From assembly GCA_011772495.1 (NCBI GenBank), contig WVZL01000040.1:24003-88002 (forward strand): a DNA stretch of 64,000 nt, read 5' to 3'. Under the pieces are notes generated by a model, which did no database searches, had not been told where the DNA came from, and saw nothing but the letters and a program-made list of their open reading frames with translations. Position numbers and translations under genes: made by a program. Source of the DNA: Candidatus Aminicenantota bacterium. Lineage in GTDB: Bacteria > Acidobacteriota > Aminicenantia > Aminicenantales > Aminicenantaceae. Shown here one piece after another: positions 18,160 to 27,980 of the stretch (position 1 is its first letter; each line of letters starts with the position of its first letter).

Positions 18160-18414
18160 CGTAAACATTCCCCAATCCGTAATAAGAACGTCTTTTGGAA
18201 TGGCTTCGCTCCGTTCAGATTTTAACGCCATTGTCCTTTCGGCCTTCTCGGCTGCTGCGTAACTCGGTTCGCTCAAGCATACTCGCAGGTTGATTCGGTC
18301 GACTTCCCTCAAAGACCGAAATCCGAGGGCTAAACCTGAAAGTTCGATTCATCCATTCCGAAAGACCTTGATTCAATAGAAGCAAGTTGTATTGCTGATT
18401 TGGGAATGCTTCCG
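18160..18414. mobile_element. Probable MITE (non-autonomous insertion) between secA and the GT87 gene
   Basis: This accounts for most of the 337-bp gap between secA and the next gene. CGTAAACATTCCCCAATCCG (18160-18179) and CTGATTTGGGAATGCTTCCG (18395-18414) match as inverted repeats at 16 of 20 positions. Outside them lie direct repeats TTGTTG at 18153-18158 and 18415-18420, as expected of a target duplication (one extra T on the left). The interior is 215 bp, contains no recognisable gene, and is unlike its neighbours in that it stays open for long stretches in two minus-strand frames. No transposase of a matching family is in the window. Confidence 0.5.
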
Positions 18415-18444
18415 TTGTTGACATGATGCACGGAATCTTATAGT

Positions 18445-19632
18445 TTGGATGGAGCTTTAATTCCGGACTCAAGTTTTGTAGAATTGGATATACCTAAGCA
18501 GACTCGAATTGTTCTGATTGTTCTTCTCTTGGTTTTCTTCCTTCTCGTCTATGTCTTCTGGGTAAGAAAAGACATGTCAGATTTTGGTGTCTGCTATCAG
18601 GGGGGAAAAAGAATACTCAAAGGAGAAACTCTTTACAGAGTCTCGGATGGCCATCTGCAGTACAAATATTCTCCTCCTTCAGCTGTTTTCTTCTCTTTAT
18701 TAGGTCTTCTGCCCTATGAAGTTGCTAAATTCATCTGGTATCTATCAGAACTTGTCTTTCTTTATTTCATCTTGATCTTATCTTATAAGATTCTGCCTAC
18801 AAAGCTGAAGAAAAAAGGAACCATTATCGTTTTTTCTTTATTAATTTTGGCCAAATTTTACGCCCGAGAGATTGAGCTTGGACAGGTGAACATTCATATC
18901 ATTTTAACTCTCACCTTAATGCTGCTGGCTATGCTTAGCCATAAATATGTCTTGGCAGGCCTGTGTTGGGGATTGACTTTATTTTATAAGCCTTATGCTC
19001 TGGTTTTTTTACCCTATTTTCTCTTAAAGAAGAAGTTTAGGTTGGTTGCAACTGGAATTGTTGTGGCGATCTTTGGACTCTTTTCGCCAGTGATTTTTTA
19101 TGGTTTTAAAGGAAACATGGTCGTCTTGAATGAATGGATGGCTTCGTTATCCCGATCGACTTCACCCCTTCTGGCCACTTTTGATAATGCTTCCCTTCAT
19201 TCGTTTTTTTTAAATATTCTACCTGGCCAGAAAACAGAATTGGCTTTGGTCTTCATAATTTGCGTTTCTCTTCTCATAGGTCTTTCTTTTATAGGGATGA
19301 TGTTTTTGGGAAAAAGAGAGGACTCGAAGAAGCCGGAAGTTCTTGAATTTGCCTTTTTATTTATCTTGATTCCTCTTCTTTCTCCCTTGGGATGGTACTA
19401 TAATTATCTATACTCTATCCTGGCTATTATTTTACTCCTCAACTGTATAGAAAAATTCCCAGCTTTCCTTAAATATGGATTGATAATAAATTTCATAATC
19501 ATCGGGGTAAGCCTTAAGGAAGTATTGGGTAGAGCTGTCTTTGACTTTTATACTCAAAATTCTCTTGTGGTCATTAATTATTTGATTGTCCTCTTTTTTC
19601 TCTTCTTCACAAGATTCAGGAAATATTCTTAA
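18445..19632 (+). CDS. GT87-family (DUF2029) membrane glycosyltransferase
   Basis: A polytopic protein of up to 395 residues with about ten hydrophobic segments. It shows the GT87 pattern DFGVCYQGGKRILKGETLY, the short extracytoplasmic Y-x-Y-S-P-P (YKYSPPSAVFF), LGQVNIHI and TLFYKPYALVFLPYF. Members transfer mannose or similar sugars from polyprenyl-phosphate donors to lipids or glycans outside the membrane. The start is uncertain: the in-frame stop at 18424 allows TTG at 18445 or a later TTG near 18484; no good ribosome site is visible. The MITE lies directly upstream and may have displaced the native leader. Confidence 0.75.
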   Translation: MDGALIPDSSFVELDIPKQTRIVLIVLLLVFFLLVYVFWVRKDMSDFGVCYQGGKRILKGETLYRVSDGHLQYKYSPPSAVFFSLLGLLPYEVAKFIWYLSELVFLYFILILSYKILPTKLKKKGTIIVFSLLILAKFYAREIELGQVNIHIILTLTLMLLAMLSHKYVLAGLCWGLTLFYKPYALVFLPYFLLKKKFRLVATGIVVAIFGLFSPVIFYGFKGNMVVLNEWMASLSRSTSPLLATFDNASLHSFFLNILPGQKTELALVFIICVSLLIGLSFIGMMFLGKREDSKKPEVLEFAFLFILIPLLSPLGWYYNYLYSILAIILLLNCIEKFPAFLKYGLIINFIIIGVSLKEVLGRAVFDFYTQNSLVVINYLIVLFFLFFTRFRKYS

Positions 19633-19807
19633 ATACACTCAATTCGTTCTGCTTTCCATGAAAGTATCACTAAACCTGGATGGTCTCCGGGTAGAAGGGA
19701 TGGTTTGTTGCTTTCATATTCTCTTGTCTCTATGTTATCTATTCATTATAAAATGAACCGTCTCCCACCCTTTGTCCCAATCCTTCATGATTTTATAGTC
19801 TTTAATG

Positions 19808-19836
19808 TTGATTTTTTCCTCTATTTTGCTTATTAT
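19808..19836 (+). promoter_or_regulatory. Promoter of the feo operon
   Basis: TTGATT (19808-19813), a 17-base spacer and TATTAT (19831-19836) lie upstream of feoA, with the Fur box 15 bases further on, at the expected transcription start. Confidence 0.5.
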
Positions 19837-19851
19837 TAAGAGTAAAGAAAA

Positions 19852-19866
19852 TGAGAATAATTCTCA
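19852..19866 (+). promoter_or_regulatory. Fur box upstream of feoA
   Basis: TGAGAATAATTCTCA is a perfect 7-1-7 palindrome and matches the Fur consensus TGAGAATNATTCTCA. It covers the predicted start of transcription of feoA-feoB, so iron-loaded Fur should block the operon. No fur gene is in the window. Confidence 0.82.
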
Positions 19867-19894
19867 ATTAGGTATTGCTTAGGATATATTGAAG

Positions 19895-20137
19895 ATGATG
19901 AGCCTTGCTCAAGCACCTCCTGATACACCGTTAAAGATCAGAGAAATTTTAGGGGGCCATGGAGTACGAAGAAAGCTTTTTGCTTTGGGATTTCATAAAA
20001 ATGATCTCATTGAATTGGACTCGCAGAGCATTTTTCGAGGTCCTGTTCTGGTGAGAAATCTGACCTCGGATACTTCCGTAGCTTTGGGCCGGGGGATTGC
20101 CCAGAGGATTCTAGTTGAAATAGTTAATGAAAGATAA
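19895..20137 (+). CDS. feoA: FeoA-domain ferrous iron transport accessory protein
   Basis: A small SH3-like FeoA protein of about 80 residues (APPDTPLKIREI, GVRRKLFALGFHKNDLIEL, the C-terminal VALGRGIAQRILVE). FeoA assists the FeoB transporter at the inner membrane. Two ATG codons, at 19895 and 19898, follow an in-frame TTG at 19889; I place the start at the first ATG, about ten bases after AGGA. Its end overlaps the feoB start by 11 bases, so translation is coupled. Confidence 0.9.
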   Translation: MMSLAQAPPDTPLKIREILGGHGVRRKLFALGFHKNDLIELDSQSIFRGPVLVRNLTSDTSVALGRGIAQRILVEIVNER

Positions 20138-22064
20138 TAAGGAACCGGTTGTTGTTTTTATCGGGCAGCCAAATTGCGGCAAAAGCACCCTTTTCAATGC
20201 TATCGCCGGACTCAAGGCTGAAACCTCAAATTTCCCAGGAACCACGGTCAAGCATACTCATAGCAAGGTTAATATTGCTGGCCGAGTCTTAAACATCATC
20301 GATTTACCCGGCACCTACTCTCTCAATCCAGCCGACCCAGCCGAAAAAGTTGTCCTTTCTCATATATTCCTAGAAAAACCAGACCTTATCATTAACGTGG
20401 TTGATGCTTCTATCTTGGGGCGGAGTCTAGAGTTAACTGTAGAACTTCTTGAGTTGAAGTACCCGATGATATTCGCTTTGAATATGATTGATTTAGCCGA
20501 AAAGAAGGGAATAGAGATTAGCCCTGAAAAGCTGGAAAAGGCTTTAGGTATTCCCGTGGTTCCTACAGTAGCTACCCATGGTCGTGGTATTAAAGAACTC
20601 CTCGATAAGGCTCTGCTGGCTCTTGAGGAAAAGAGGCCTGTGCCAGCTCCAGCCTGGTCGAGAGATGTAGAAGAAGAAATCGAAAAGCTAGAAAAGCAGC
20701 TTCCCGAGGATTTCCCCGTAGTTGCTAACAAGAGATTCACTGCTATCAAGATGATCGAAGCCAGGAAGCTTCTTTTCAATGAAGTACTTAAAGAGATGAA
20801 TCCTCCGTTAAAAAAAGCCTTGGATGAGGTTCGGAAAGAGCTGGAAGAAGCTCACAATGCTCCTGAGTATGAAGTCATCTCGGCGGAAAGACACCATCTG
20901 GCCATGAAAATTTTTGAAGAAAGCAGCAGAGTTTACAGAGGAAAAAGGACGACTCTGGAGGAAAGGGTGGATGATGTGCTGATGCATCCCATTCTTGGAT
21001 ATTTCATTCTGTTAGTGGTATTCTTGGGCTTTTTTTTCATCATTTTTAAGATAGGGAATCCTTTGGAGGAGCTTTTAATCGGTCCTCTAGAGAGTTTGAG
21101 GCACTGGCTTCGGGCTGGAATGGGCTCAGGAATACTTTTTCACCTGCTCGATGGGTTGACGCAAGGTATCGGAGGGGGAGTGGCCATCGTCTTGCCGTTT
21201 TTCCTACCGCTCCTCTTTCTCATGTCCTTTCTAGAGGATTTGGGTTATTTAGCCCGGGCAGGGTACCTGATGGATACCTTTATGCACCGCCTAGGAATTC
21301 ATGGGAAATCTGTTGCTCCTTTTATTCTGGGTTTTGGATGTAATGTGCCGGCAGTCGTATCCACCCGTATTCTAGAATCCAGGAGAGACCGAGTCATCAC
21401 CTCCCTTCTCATTCCTTTTATTCCCTGTGCGGCGAGGACAACAATCATCCTGGCCTTGATTGCCTTTTATTTAGGGCCGTTTTGGGCTCTAGGATTTTAT
21501 GTATTCAATATTTTTCTGGTGGCGGTGCTGGGCCGGATTATCTCTCTCTTTTTTAAGACTCCTGCTCCAGGGCTGATCCTTGAAATTCCTTCTTTGAAAT
21601 TTCCATCATTAAAAGGTGTGATCAGGAAAACTTACCTCCAGTTGAAATCCTTTTTAAAATTTGCCTGGCCTATTTTGATTGTGGGAAGCATTGCCTTGGG
21701 CCTCTTGCAATTCCTGGGTTTTGATAAGACTGTTAATCTTATCCTTTCTCCTCTGGTTGAAAAAGGACTCGGTTTGCCTCAGGAACTCGGAGTGACTCTG
21801 ATTTTTGGTTTTTTAAGGAAAGAACTTTCATTGATTATGATGCTCCAGGCTTTGGGAACCAGCTACTCTGATTTATTGACTGTCGTTTCTAAAGAACAGA
21901 TCATTATTTTTACGGTGTTTATCAGTTTCTTTATACCCTGTCTTTCAACTTTTGCCATCCTGTGGAAAGAGGTAGGAAAGGCCGTGGCTTTTATATCTGC
22001 TGCCTTGAACACTGGGGTGGCTATTCTCTTAAGCTTAGCTGCTCGGCTGATTCTGCGTTGGTAG
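20127..22064 (+). CDS. feoB: Ferrous iron transporter FeoB
   Basis: The 645-residue inner-membrane Fe2+ transporter. The N-terminal G domain has G1 GQPNCGKST, G3 DLPGTYSL and G4 NMIDLAEKKG, followed by a helical GDI-like region. The membrane half has two Gate-type halves with the conserved cysteines GFGCNVPAV and IPCAARTTI. The size is at the short end for FeoB but complete. The overlapping feoA and the upstream Fur box show a standard iron-repressed feoAB operon. No feoC is evident. Confidence 0.96.
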   Translation: MKDNKEPVVVFIGQPNCGKSTLFNAIAGLKAETSNFPGTTVKHTHSKVNIAGRVLNIIDLPGTYSLNPADPAEKVVLSHIFLEKPDLIINVVDASILGRSLELTVELLELKYPMIFALNMIDLAEKKGIEISPEKLEKALGIPVVPTVATHGRGIKELLDKALLALEEKRPVPAPAWSRDVEEEIEKLEKQLPEDFPVVANKRFTAIKMIEARKLLFNEVLKEMNPPLKKALDEVRKELEEAHNAPEYEVISAERHHLAMKIFEESSRVYRGKRTTLEERVDDVLMHPILGYFILLVVFLGFFFIIFKIGNPLEELLIGPLESLRHWLRAGMGSGILFHLLDGLTQGIGGGVAIVLPFFLPLLFLMSFLEDLGYLARAGYLMDTFMHRLGIHGKSVAPFILGFGCNVPAVVSTRILESRRDRVITSLLIPFIPCAARTTIILALIAFYLGPFWALGFYVFNIFLVAVLGRIISLFFKTPAPGLILEIPSLKFPSLKGVIRKTYLQLKSFLKFAWPILIVGSIALGLLQFLGFDKTVNLILSPLVEKGLGLPQELGVTLIFGFLRKELSLIMMLQALGTSYSDLLTVVSKEQIIIFTVFISFFIPCLSTFAILWKEVGKAVAFISAALNTGVAILLSLAARLILRW

Positions 22065-22289
22065 AAAAACACCAGTATTCCCGTTGTCAATTTTAGATAG
22101 CTGGGGATTTTTTTGTTCACAAATTTTTTCCCTATGTTCAAATTTTTTTCTTAATGTTTAATTTTTGTACATAAAAATCTTATCTCGATAATCAGCCTAG
22201 GAGCTTCTCGGATATAACTTCTTATTTTTCAATAAGATTAATTTGCCAAAGAAACTTGGCATGTATTTTGCCTATTAATTGATGTGATA

Positions 22290-22373
22290 GCGGGAAAAAG
22301 GAAAGGCGAAAAAGGACCTTTCGTATCGCAAAGATTCAGCCGAGTCAAGGTTTAAAAAAGCGGGCAGCGGGGA
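22290..22373 (+). ncRNA. Structured leader, weakly resembling a class I cyclic-di-GMP riboswitch
   Basis: The 313-bp gap before the next gene is AT-rich up to about 22285, then contains a GC-richer purine-rich leader. GAAAGG (22301-22306) pairs with CCTTTC (22317-22322); this is followed by CGCAAAG (22327-22333), a second possible arm, and GCGGGCAGCGGGG (22360-22372) ending at the start codon. The order hairpin, CGCAAAG, second hairpin, AGCGGGG recalls the GEMM-I aptamer. The closing P1 helix is not convincing, so the assignment is tentative; the terminal GGGG-AAAG also acts as ribosome site. Confidence 0.25.
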
Positions 22374-22377
22374 AAGA

Positions 22378-23484
22378 ATGCTTAAAGCAATTCATGATTT
22401 GCAGCGCAGAGGAAATCTAGGGAAAATACTGTATTCTATGGTCAGAGTCATGGTTGTGTTTTTTGGAGTCACCATGACTGGTCAGGCTTTGGATGTCATA
22501 TTTCAAGCCAAGGTTGTCTATGCAGAAGAAAATACGCGGCATGTCCTATCTAAACGAGGAATGCTCAAATTCCGGAACTCGTATGACTTAAAAATCCGTG
22601 AGTCTTTAAAATTACAAAAGGATTTTGGCAATCCTGTTTCTGCCTTACAGACTCTGGACAGTCTATTCGAGGCAATAAAAAAGAAGATCACACCTAGACC
22701 TCAATACAATAAAGAAGAGGCGATTAGAGCCCTGAAAACAATAGGCGATGTTTTGAAAGAAGAAGGAAAATTTGAATACGGAAGGAATAACCTCTTGATA
22801 GAAGGATTGGAGAAACAAAAGAATGGAAAGAGATTTATTGATTGCGATGATTATTCCTCTATTTATCTTTTTGCTGGTGAACGCTTGGGTTTATCTATTG
22901 TACCCGTTTATGCTCCCAAACATGTCTTCTTAAGATGCAGGTCGAATGATAGTAGGGGTTTTTATTGGGAGCCCACTTTAGCCTCTGAAAAGGATTTTTA
23001 TTTTTATAAAGCCTGGTTGAATATAACAGAAGACAGTGGTTATCCAAAGATATTGAATGAAAAAGAATTTGAGGCCATCCAATTGAGCAATCTGGGAGTA
23101 GCTTGGTATGAAAAGGGTGATTACGAGAAAGCAATAAAATATTATATGAAAGCAGTTGAGCTCAACCCTGATTTTTTCGAAGCTTACAATAATCTAGGAG
23201 TCTCCTACGCCAAGCAAGGCAACTATAGCCAAGCTATCAAATGTTATAAGAAGGCAACAAAAAAAGAGCTCAATTATGCCACGCCTTTTAGTAACCTGGG
23301 TGTTGCGTTTTATAGATTGGGCTATTTAGACAGAGCCATTAAATATTTTGAGAAAGCCATTGAAGTAGATCCAAATTATAAAAGAGCTTATCATTATAAA
23401 GTCGTTGTTTTACTGAAAAAAGGCGACCGTAAGAAAGCTCTTAAGTTCTTAAGAAAAATCCGCAAATTAAAGTCAGGAGATTAG
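22378..23484 (+). CDS. Transglutaminase-like/TPR protein
   Basis: A 368-residue protein. A hydrophobic segment at about 19-40 acts as signal or anchor and is followed by a processing-like AEENTR. Residues 85-225 form a transglutaminase-like papain fold, with the likely nucleophile Cys in FIDCDDYSSIYLFAGERLGL and His in APKHVFLRC. Residues 235-365 hold three or four TPR repeats (LGVAWYEKGDYEKAIKYYMKAVELNP and similar). It probably acts in the periplasm as a peptidase or scaffold; the substrate is unknown. It ends 3 bp from the convergent acpS stop. Confidence 0.75.
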   Translation: MLKAIHDLQRRGNLGKILYSMVRVMVVFFGVTMTGQALDVIFQAKVVYAEENTRHVLSKRGMLKFRNSYDLKIRESLKLQKDFGNPVSALQTLDSLFEAIKKKITPRPQYNKEEAIRALKTIGDVLKEEGKFEYGRNNLLIEGLEKQKNGKRFIDCDDYSSIYLFAGERLGLSIVPVYAPKHVFLRCRSNDSRGFYWEPTLASEKDFYFYKAWLNITEDSGYPKILNEKEFEAIQLSNLGVAWYEKGDYEKAIKYYMKAVELNPDFFEAYNNLGVSYAKQGNYSQAIKCYKKATKKELNYATPFSNLGVAFYRLGYLDRAIKYFEKAIEVDPNYKRAYHYKVVVLLKKGDRKKALKFLRKIRKLKSGD

Positions 23485-23487
23485 AGA

Positions 23488-23841
23488 TCACTCCTCTTCC
23501 TCTAGGATGACCACTGCTGCTGCATAATCAGCCAAGTGAGAAACGGAAACATGAACATGCCTGAAAGAATACCTTTCTTTGGCTTTGATGTTCAGCTGAG
23601 GTTTTCCTGAATTAAGGTTCACCATATCCACATCTGTCCATTTAATCCTTTTTCCTAGGGCTTTGAAGAGGGCTTCTTTAGATGCAAAGCGGGCAGCCAA
23701 ATGTTGATACTTATTCTTTTTCCCTTGGCAGTAGGTGATTTCTTGAGGAGTAAAGATCCGTTGCAAGAAACGAGGATCTTTCTCCGCTGAATTTCTTATT
23801 CTCCCCACTTCAATGATATCGATTCCTACGCCTTTTATCAT
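23488..23841 (-). CDS. acpS: Holo-[acyl-carrier-protein] synthase
   Basis: Transfers phosphopantetheine from CoA to acyl carrier protein. The 117-residue protein starts GVGIDIIEVGRI and has the AcpS metal and CoA motif FASKEALFKALG and the late HVSVSHLADYAAAVVI. I use the ATG at 23841 with AGGAGA nine bases before it, rather than the TTG 21 bases upstream. It is the third gene of a minus-strand run uvrB-uvrC-acpS. The end product of panBCD (via CoA) is its substrate, though the loci are far apart. Confidence 0.95.
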   Translation of the reverse strand: MIKGVGIDIIEVGRIRNSAEKDPRFLQRIFTPQEITYCQGKKNKYQHLAARFASKEALFKALGKRIKWTDVDMVNLNSGKPQLNIKAKERYSFRHVHVSVSHLADYAAAVVILEEEE

Positions 23842-23911
23842 GAAGTTTCTCCTATAGGGCAAACTTTTAGTTCTCTGAGGAATATAAACCCTCTACTTTT
23901 CTCGATTCTCT

Positions 23912-25708
23912 TCATGTTTCTGTTTCTTGTGTCTCTGTATTGGCTCGTTCCTTAAGGGCTTCGGCAGCTTTAGCGCCAGCAATTCTGGCTAAATCTTCAA
24001 GAGGAGCCTTCCTGATTTCTCTAATGCTTTTATATTTGGTCAAGAGGATTTTTCTCTTCTTCTCACCTACACCCGCAATTCCATCGAGGAGCGATGAAAA
24101 GCTTCTTTTTTTTCTCCTCTGGCGGTGAAAAGCAATGGCAAAACGGTGAGCCTCGTCCCTAATATTCTGGATGAGTTTCAGAGCCGAAGAAGTCCTGTCC
24201 AGCCTGAGGCCCTCTTTCCTGGAGGGAGTATAAAGGATTTCTTCTCTTTTAGCCAGAGATACTACGGGGATGTTGTCGACTCCTAATCCTTGTAGGGCCA
24301 GCCTGGCTGCACTGAGCTGCCCTTTTCCTCCGTCCACGAGGATCAATTCGGGAAGGTTCTTTTGTTCCCTGAGGACTCTTTCATACCTTCTGCGAATGAC
24401 TTCTTGGAGGCTGGCCACATCATTCGGTCCAGTGACGGTTTTGATTTTATATTTTCTGTAATCACTTTTTTTAGGCTGTCCGTTTTCGAAGACGACCAGC
24501 GATCCTACAGATTCTTCACCACTGAGGTTAGAAATATCAAACCCTTCGATTCGCCTGGGAAGAGATTCCAGGCTGAGTATATTTTTTATTTCTTCTAGAG
24601 GAGAGAATTTTTTTTCTTTTTTTTGAAGCAAAAATTCAGCATTCTTGTTAGCAAGTTCTACCAATTTTTTATTTTTTCCTCGAAACGGAACTGTTATTTC
24701 AATTTTTTTCTGAACCCCTGCCATGAGCACCTTAGACAGGGCCTCTTTTTCTGCTGGAACGAAGGGCAAGAGAATCTTGGCTGGTTTTTCTTCACGGCCT
24801 TCATAGAATTTAGTCAGGAAGGATGACAATATATTCTTATCAGGGATACTCGTTTTCTCTTGAAACATCAATTCTTCTGATTCGATGACTTTTCCTCTTC
24901 TCATCAGAAAGATATAAAAGGCCGCCCTTTCCTGGTCTCTGGAGAAACCGAAAATATCCAGGTCTTCCTGCCTGACTGAAATGAGCTTTGGCTTTTCTTT
25001 GATTTGCTCAATGGCGCGAATGGTGTCTCTCCAGTGGGCAGCTTGTTCGAATTCTTGCCCAGCTGCAGCTTTCCTCATTTTGTTCTTCAAGATTTTCAAT
25101 AATTCCTGGACGTGTCCCTCCAGAAAAAGAAGGGCATGTTTAACATTTTCTTGGTATTCGTCTTCTGAGATGTAATCAAGACAAGGCGCTGAGCAGAGTT
25201 TTAGATCATACTCAAGACAGGGCCTCTTCCTTTTACCTGGAACATCTTCTGTACAGGCTCTGATACCAAAGTGTTTGTTGATGAGGTGAATGGTGGTTCT
25301 AGCCTGATGCGCAGGAGAGAATGGGCCGAAATATCTGGCACCGTCTGGCTCTACTCTTCGAGTCAGGTATATTCCAGGAAATCTTTCCTGAGCAGTGAGC
25401 TTCAGGTATGGGAAGCTCTTATCGTCTTTGAGTTTGAGGTTGAATTTAGGCTGGTATCTTCGCACGAAATTGTTTTCCAGAAAGGCCGCTTCTCTCTCAG
25501 AATCCGTGAGGATGAATTCAACATCTGCTGTTTCGGCAAGAATGTTCGAGATTTTGGGATCAGAGGTCGCCTGCAAATATGATTTCACTCTCTCTTTTAA
25601 AGAGCGGGCCTTTCCAATATAAATGGTTTCCTTTTCTTTATTCTTAAAAAAGTAGATCCCTGGTTTCCGCGGAAGGAGATCGATCTTCTTTTTTAAATTG
25701 CCGGCCAT
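23912..25708 (-). CDS. uvrC: UvrABC excinuclease subunit C
   Basis: Makes the dual incision in nucleotide excision repair. The protein of about 598 residues has an N-terminal GIY-YIG nuclease (PGIYFFKN...YIGKA), a Cys-containing region, a UVR domain near 205-240 that contacts UvrB, a C-terminal RNase H-like nuclease (EGFDISNLSGEESVGSLVVF, LILVDGGKGQLSAA) and a helix-hairpin-helix end (GIAGVGEKKRKILL). The start is ATG at 25708 or TTG at 25714; the TTG overlaps the uvrB stop, and AGGAG lies between the two optimal spacings. It directly follows uvrB. Confidence 0.96.
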   Translation of the reverse strand: MAGNLKKKIDLLPRKPGIYFFKNKEKETIYIGKARSLKERVKSYLQATSDPKISNILAETADVEFILTDSEREAAFLENNFVRRYQPKFNLKLKDDKSFPYLKLTAQERFPGIYLTRRVEPDGARYFGPFSPAHQARTTIHLINKHFGIRACTEDVPGKRKRPCLEYDLKLCSAPCLDYISEDEYQENVKHALLFLEGHVQELLKILKNKMRKAAAGQEFEQAAHWRDTIRAIEQIKEKPKLISVRQEDLDIFGFSRDQERAAFYIFLMRRGKVIESEELMFQEKTSIPDKNILSSFLTKFYEGREEKPAKILLPFVPAEKEALSKVLMAGVQKKIEITVPFRGKNKKLVELANKNAEFLLQKKEKKFSPLEEIKNILSLESLPRRIEGFDISNLSGEESVGSLVVFENGQPKKSDYRKYKIKTVTGPNDVASLQEVIRRRYERVLREQKNLPELILVDGGKGQLSAARLALQGLGVDNIPVVSLAKREEILYTPSRKEGLRLDRTSSALKLIQNIRDEAHRFAIAFHRQRRKKRSFSSLLDGIAGVGEKKRKILLTKYKSIREIRKAPLEDLARIAGAKAAEALKERANTETQETET

Positions 25709-25710
25709 TT

Positions 25711-27717
25711 TCAATCTGCTCCTGATTCTAGAGACAGCTCTAGTTCCATCTTTTTCAATTTTTTCAGCTCATCCCTTAGCCTGGCTGCTTTCTCGAATTC
25801 CAGGTTGCGGGATGCTTCCCTCATGAGTTTCTCCAGTTGCTCGATCTTTTCTTTCCTCTTTTGTGGAGAGAGATAGATTTCTCTTTCCTCGGATATCTCT
25901 GGATAGTTGAAGTAATCCCTTTCGTAAATGCTGGTTAATACTTCGTCTATTCTTTTTTTTATGGATTGAGGAGTAATTTTATTATATTGGTTGTACTCCT
26001 CTTGAATTTGCCTGCGCCTCTTCGTTTCCGCCATGGCTTTTGTCATGGAGTCGGTCATAGCGTCTGCATAGAGAATAACATATCCTGAGACGTTCCTGGC
26101 TGCCCGGCCAAAGGTTTGAATGAGAGAGCTTGTCGAGCGGAGAAAGCCCTCCTTATCGGCATCGAGAATGGCGACTAATGAAACTTCTGGCAGGTCTAGT
26201 CCTTCCCGCAATAGATTGATCCCGATGAGGGCATCAAATTTCCCTTTCCTGAGGTCTCTTAAGATTTTCACTCTTTCCAGAGTGTCAATTTCAGAGTGAA
26301 GATATCCTACGCGAAGCCCGAGCTCATGGTAATAGCGGGTAAGGTCTTCAGCCATTCTTTTTGTAAGAGTTGTGACTAAAGTCCTCTCGCTTTTCTCACT
26401 CCTCTTCACGATCTCAGCCATCAGATCTTCGATTTGACCCTTTATCGGCCTGACCTCAACTTCCGGGTCTGTAAGACCTGTCGGTCTTATAATCTGTTCC
26501 ACGACTTTTTTAGTCTTTTTTAGCTCGTAAGGTCCAGGGGTGGCTGAAACGTACAGGGCTTGATTCAGGCGACTTTCAAATTCTTCAAAATTTAAGGGGC
26601 GGTTATCCAAGGCTGAAGGCAAGCGGAAGCCGTGTTCAATCAGAGTCAATTTGCGCGAACGGTCTCCGTGATACATCCCGCTGATTTGGGGGATAGTGAC
26701 ATGGGATTCATCAATGATCGTTAAAAAATCAGATGGGAAATAATCGAGGAGAGTATAAGGAGGTTCTCCGGGTTGGCGAAGACTGAGATAGAGCGAATAA
26801 TTCTCTATACCAGGACACCAGCCAAATTCCCTCAGCATTTCCAGATCAAAAAGAGTCCTCTCTTCTATTCTTTCCGCTTCGATCAAATGGCCTTGTTTTT
26901 TAAAGAAGGTGATCCTTTCCTCCAGCTCCTTTTCAATACTCTGAACCGCCTGGTCAAGGACATCTTGAGGAGTGGAGAAAAAGGTTCGGGGATAGATCAT
27001 GATACTATCGAAAGTATCTAAAGTCTTACCCAGGAGGGGGTCTATCGAAGATATTTTTTTTAACTTGTTTTCATCAAGCTCAAGACGGAAAGCAAAGTCT
27101 TCGTAAGCAGGAAAAACCTCGATGACATCTCCCCGCACTCTGAAAGTTCCTCTTTGGAAGTCATCTTCCTGTCGTTGATATTGGATGTCCACTAAATTTT
27201 TAAGAATTTTCTTTCTCGGCATAGTTTGATTTTTATTTAGAGAAAAACTCATAGAATGATAGGTTTGAGGGGAACCTATTCCGTAAATACACGATACAGA
27301 AGCCACGATGATGACATCTCTTCTCTGGAAGAGGGAATTGCTAGCGCGGAGCCTAAGACGGTCTATTTCATCATTGATAGTCGCCTCTTTGGCAATATAA
27401 GTGTTGGTTGCTGGGAGATAGGCTTCAGGTTGGTAATAATCATAATAGCTGACAAAATATTCCACCGCGTTAGCAGGGAAAAAAAGACGGAATTCTTGAT
27501 AAAGCTGAGCAGCCAGGGTTTTATTATGGGAGATCACCAACACCGGCCTTTTTGCTTTTTGAATGAGGTTAGCCATAGTGAATGTTTTTCCTGAACCCGT
27601 CACTCCCATGAGGACCAGATGTTGGATGTTCCTCTTCAAGTCTTCTGTTAGTTCCTGGATGGCGTTGATCTGATCGCCTTTGGGTTCGAATTCTGATTTG
27701 AGCTCGAATTTTCTCAT
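25711..27717 (-). CDS. uvrB: UvrABC excinuclease subunit B
   Basis: The damage-verifying helicase-like subunit of excision repair. The protein of 668 residues has Walker [11 protein letters not shown], the beta-hairpin [27 protein letters not shown]-type TIIDESHVT, helicase motif QTFGRAARN, and a C-terminal UVR domain that binds UvrC. I start at the ATG at 27717 ([15 protein letters not shown]), since the upstream extension MVVPASI... is non-conserved and a TATAAT lies within it on the coding strand. It is immediately followed by uvrC. Confidence 0.96.
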   Translation of the reverse strand: MRKFELKSEFEPKGDQINAIQELTEDLKRNIQHLVLMGVTGSGKTFTMANLIQKAKRPVLVISHNKTLAAQLYQEFRLFFPANAVEYFVSYYDYYQPEAYLPATNTYIAKEATINDEIDRLRLRASNSLFQRRDVIIVASVSCIYGIGSPQTYHSMSFSLNKNQTMPRKKILKNLVDIQYQRQEDDFQRGTFRVRGDVIEVFPAYEDFAFRLELDENKLKKISSIDPLLGKTLDTFDSIMIYPRTFFSTPQDVLDQAVQSIEKELEERITFFKKQGHLIEAERIEERTLFDLEMLREFGWCPGIENYSLYLSLRQPGEPPYTLLDYFPSDFLTIIDESHVTIPQISGMYHGDRSRKLTLIEHGFRLPSALDNRPLNFEEFESRLNQALYVSATPGPYELKKTKKVVEQIIRPTGLTDPEVEVRPIKGQIEDLMAEIVKRSEKSERTLVTTLTKRMAEDLTRYYHELGLRVGYLHSEIDTLERVKILRDLRKGKFDALIGINLLREGLDLPEVSLVAILDADKEGFLRSTSSLIQTFGRAARNVSGYVILYADAMTDSMTKAMAETKRRRQIQEEYNQYNKITPQSIKKRIDEVLTSIYERDYFNYPEISEEREIYLSPQKRKEKIEQLEKLMREASRNLEFEKAARLRDELKKLKKMELELSLESGAD

Positions 27718-27980
27718 CTTCCCTATTATAGCAGAAAATATAATTGAGGCAGGAACGACCACAGATACAACTTAGCCGCAGGGATAACTCTTAACATGAC
27801 AAGGTCTATTCTTGAACAGAATCCATCACCTCTGGTTAAAACGAAACGCATATCTTTTGGATGAGAAAGATACAGGAAAAATCATCTCGAAAATCATCTC
27901 AAAAGGCTATACAATTACTCAAGATTTAGAATATAATCCTGAGAAATGAGTAGCAATAACAAAGAAAGGAGAAAGAAAAA

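Noticed and set aside
18100-18472. Minus-strand frames of 70 and 85 residues upstream of secA
   Set aside because: No recognisable domain or ribosome site. They fall largely inside the MITE-like element, whose interior simply lacks stops.
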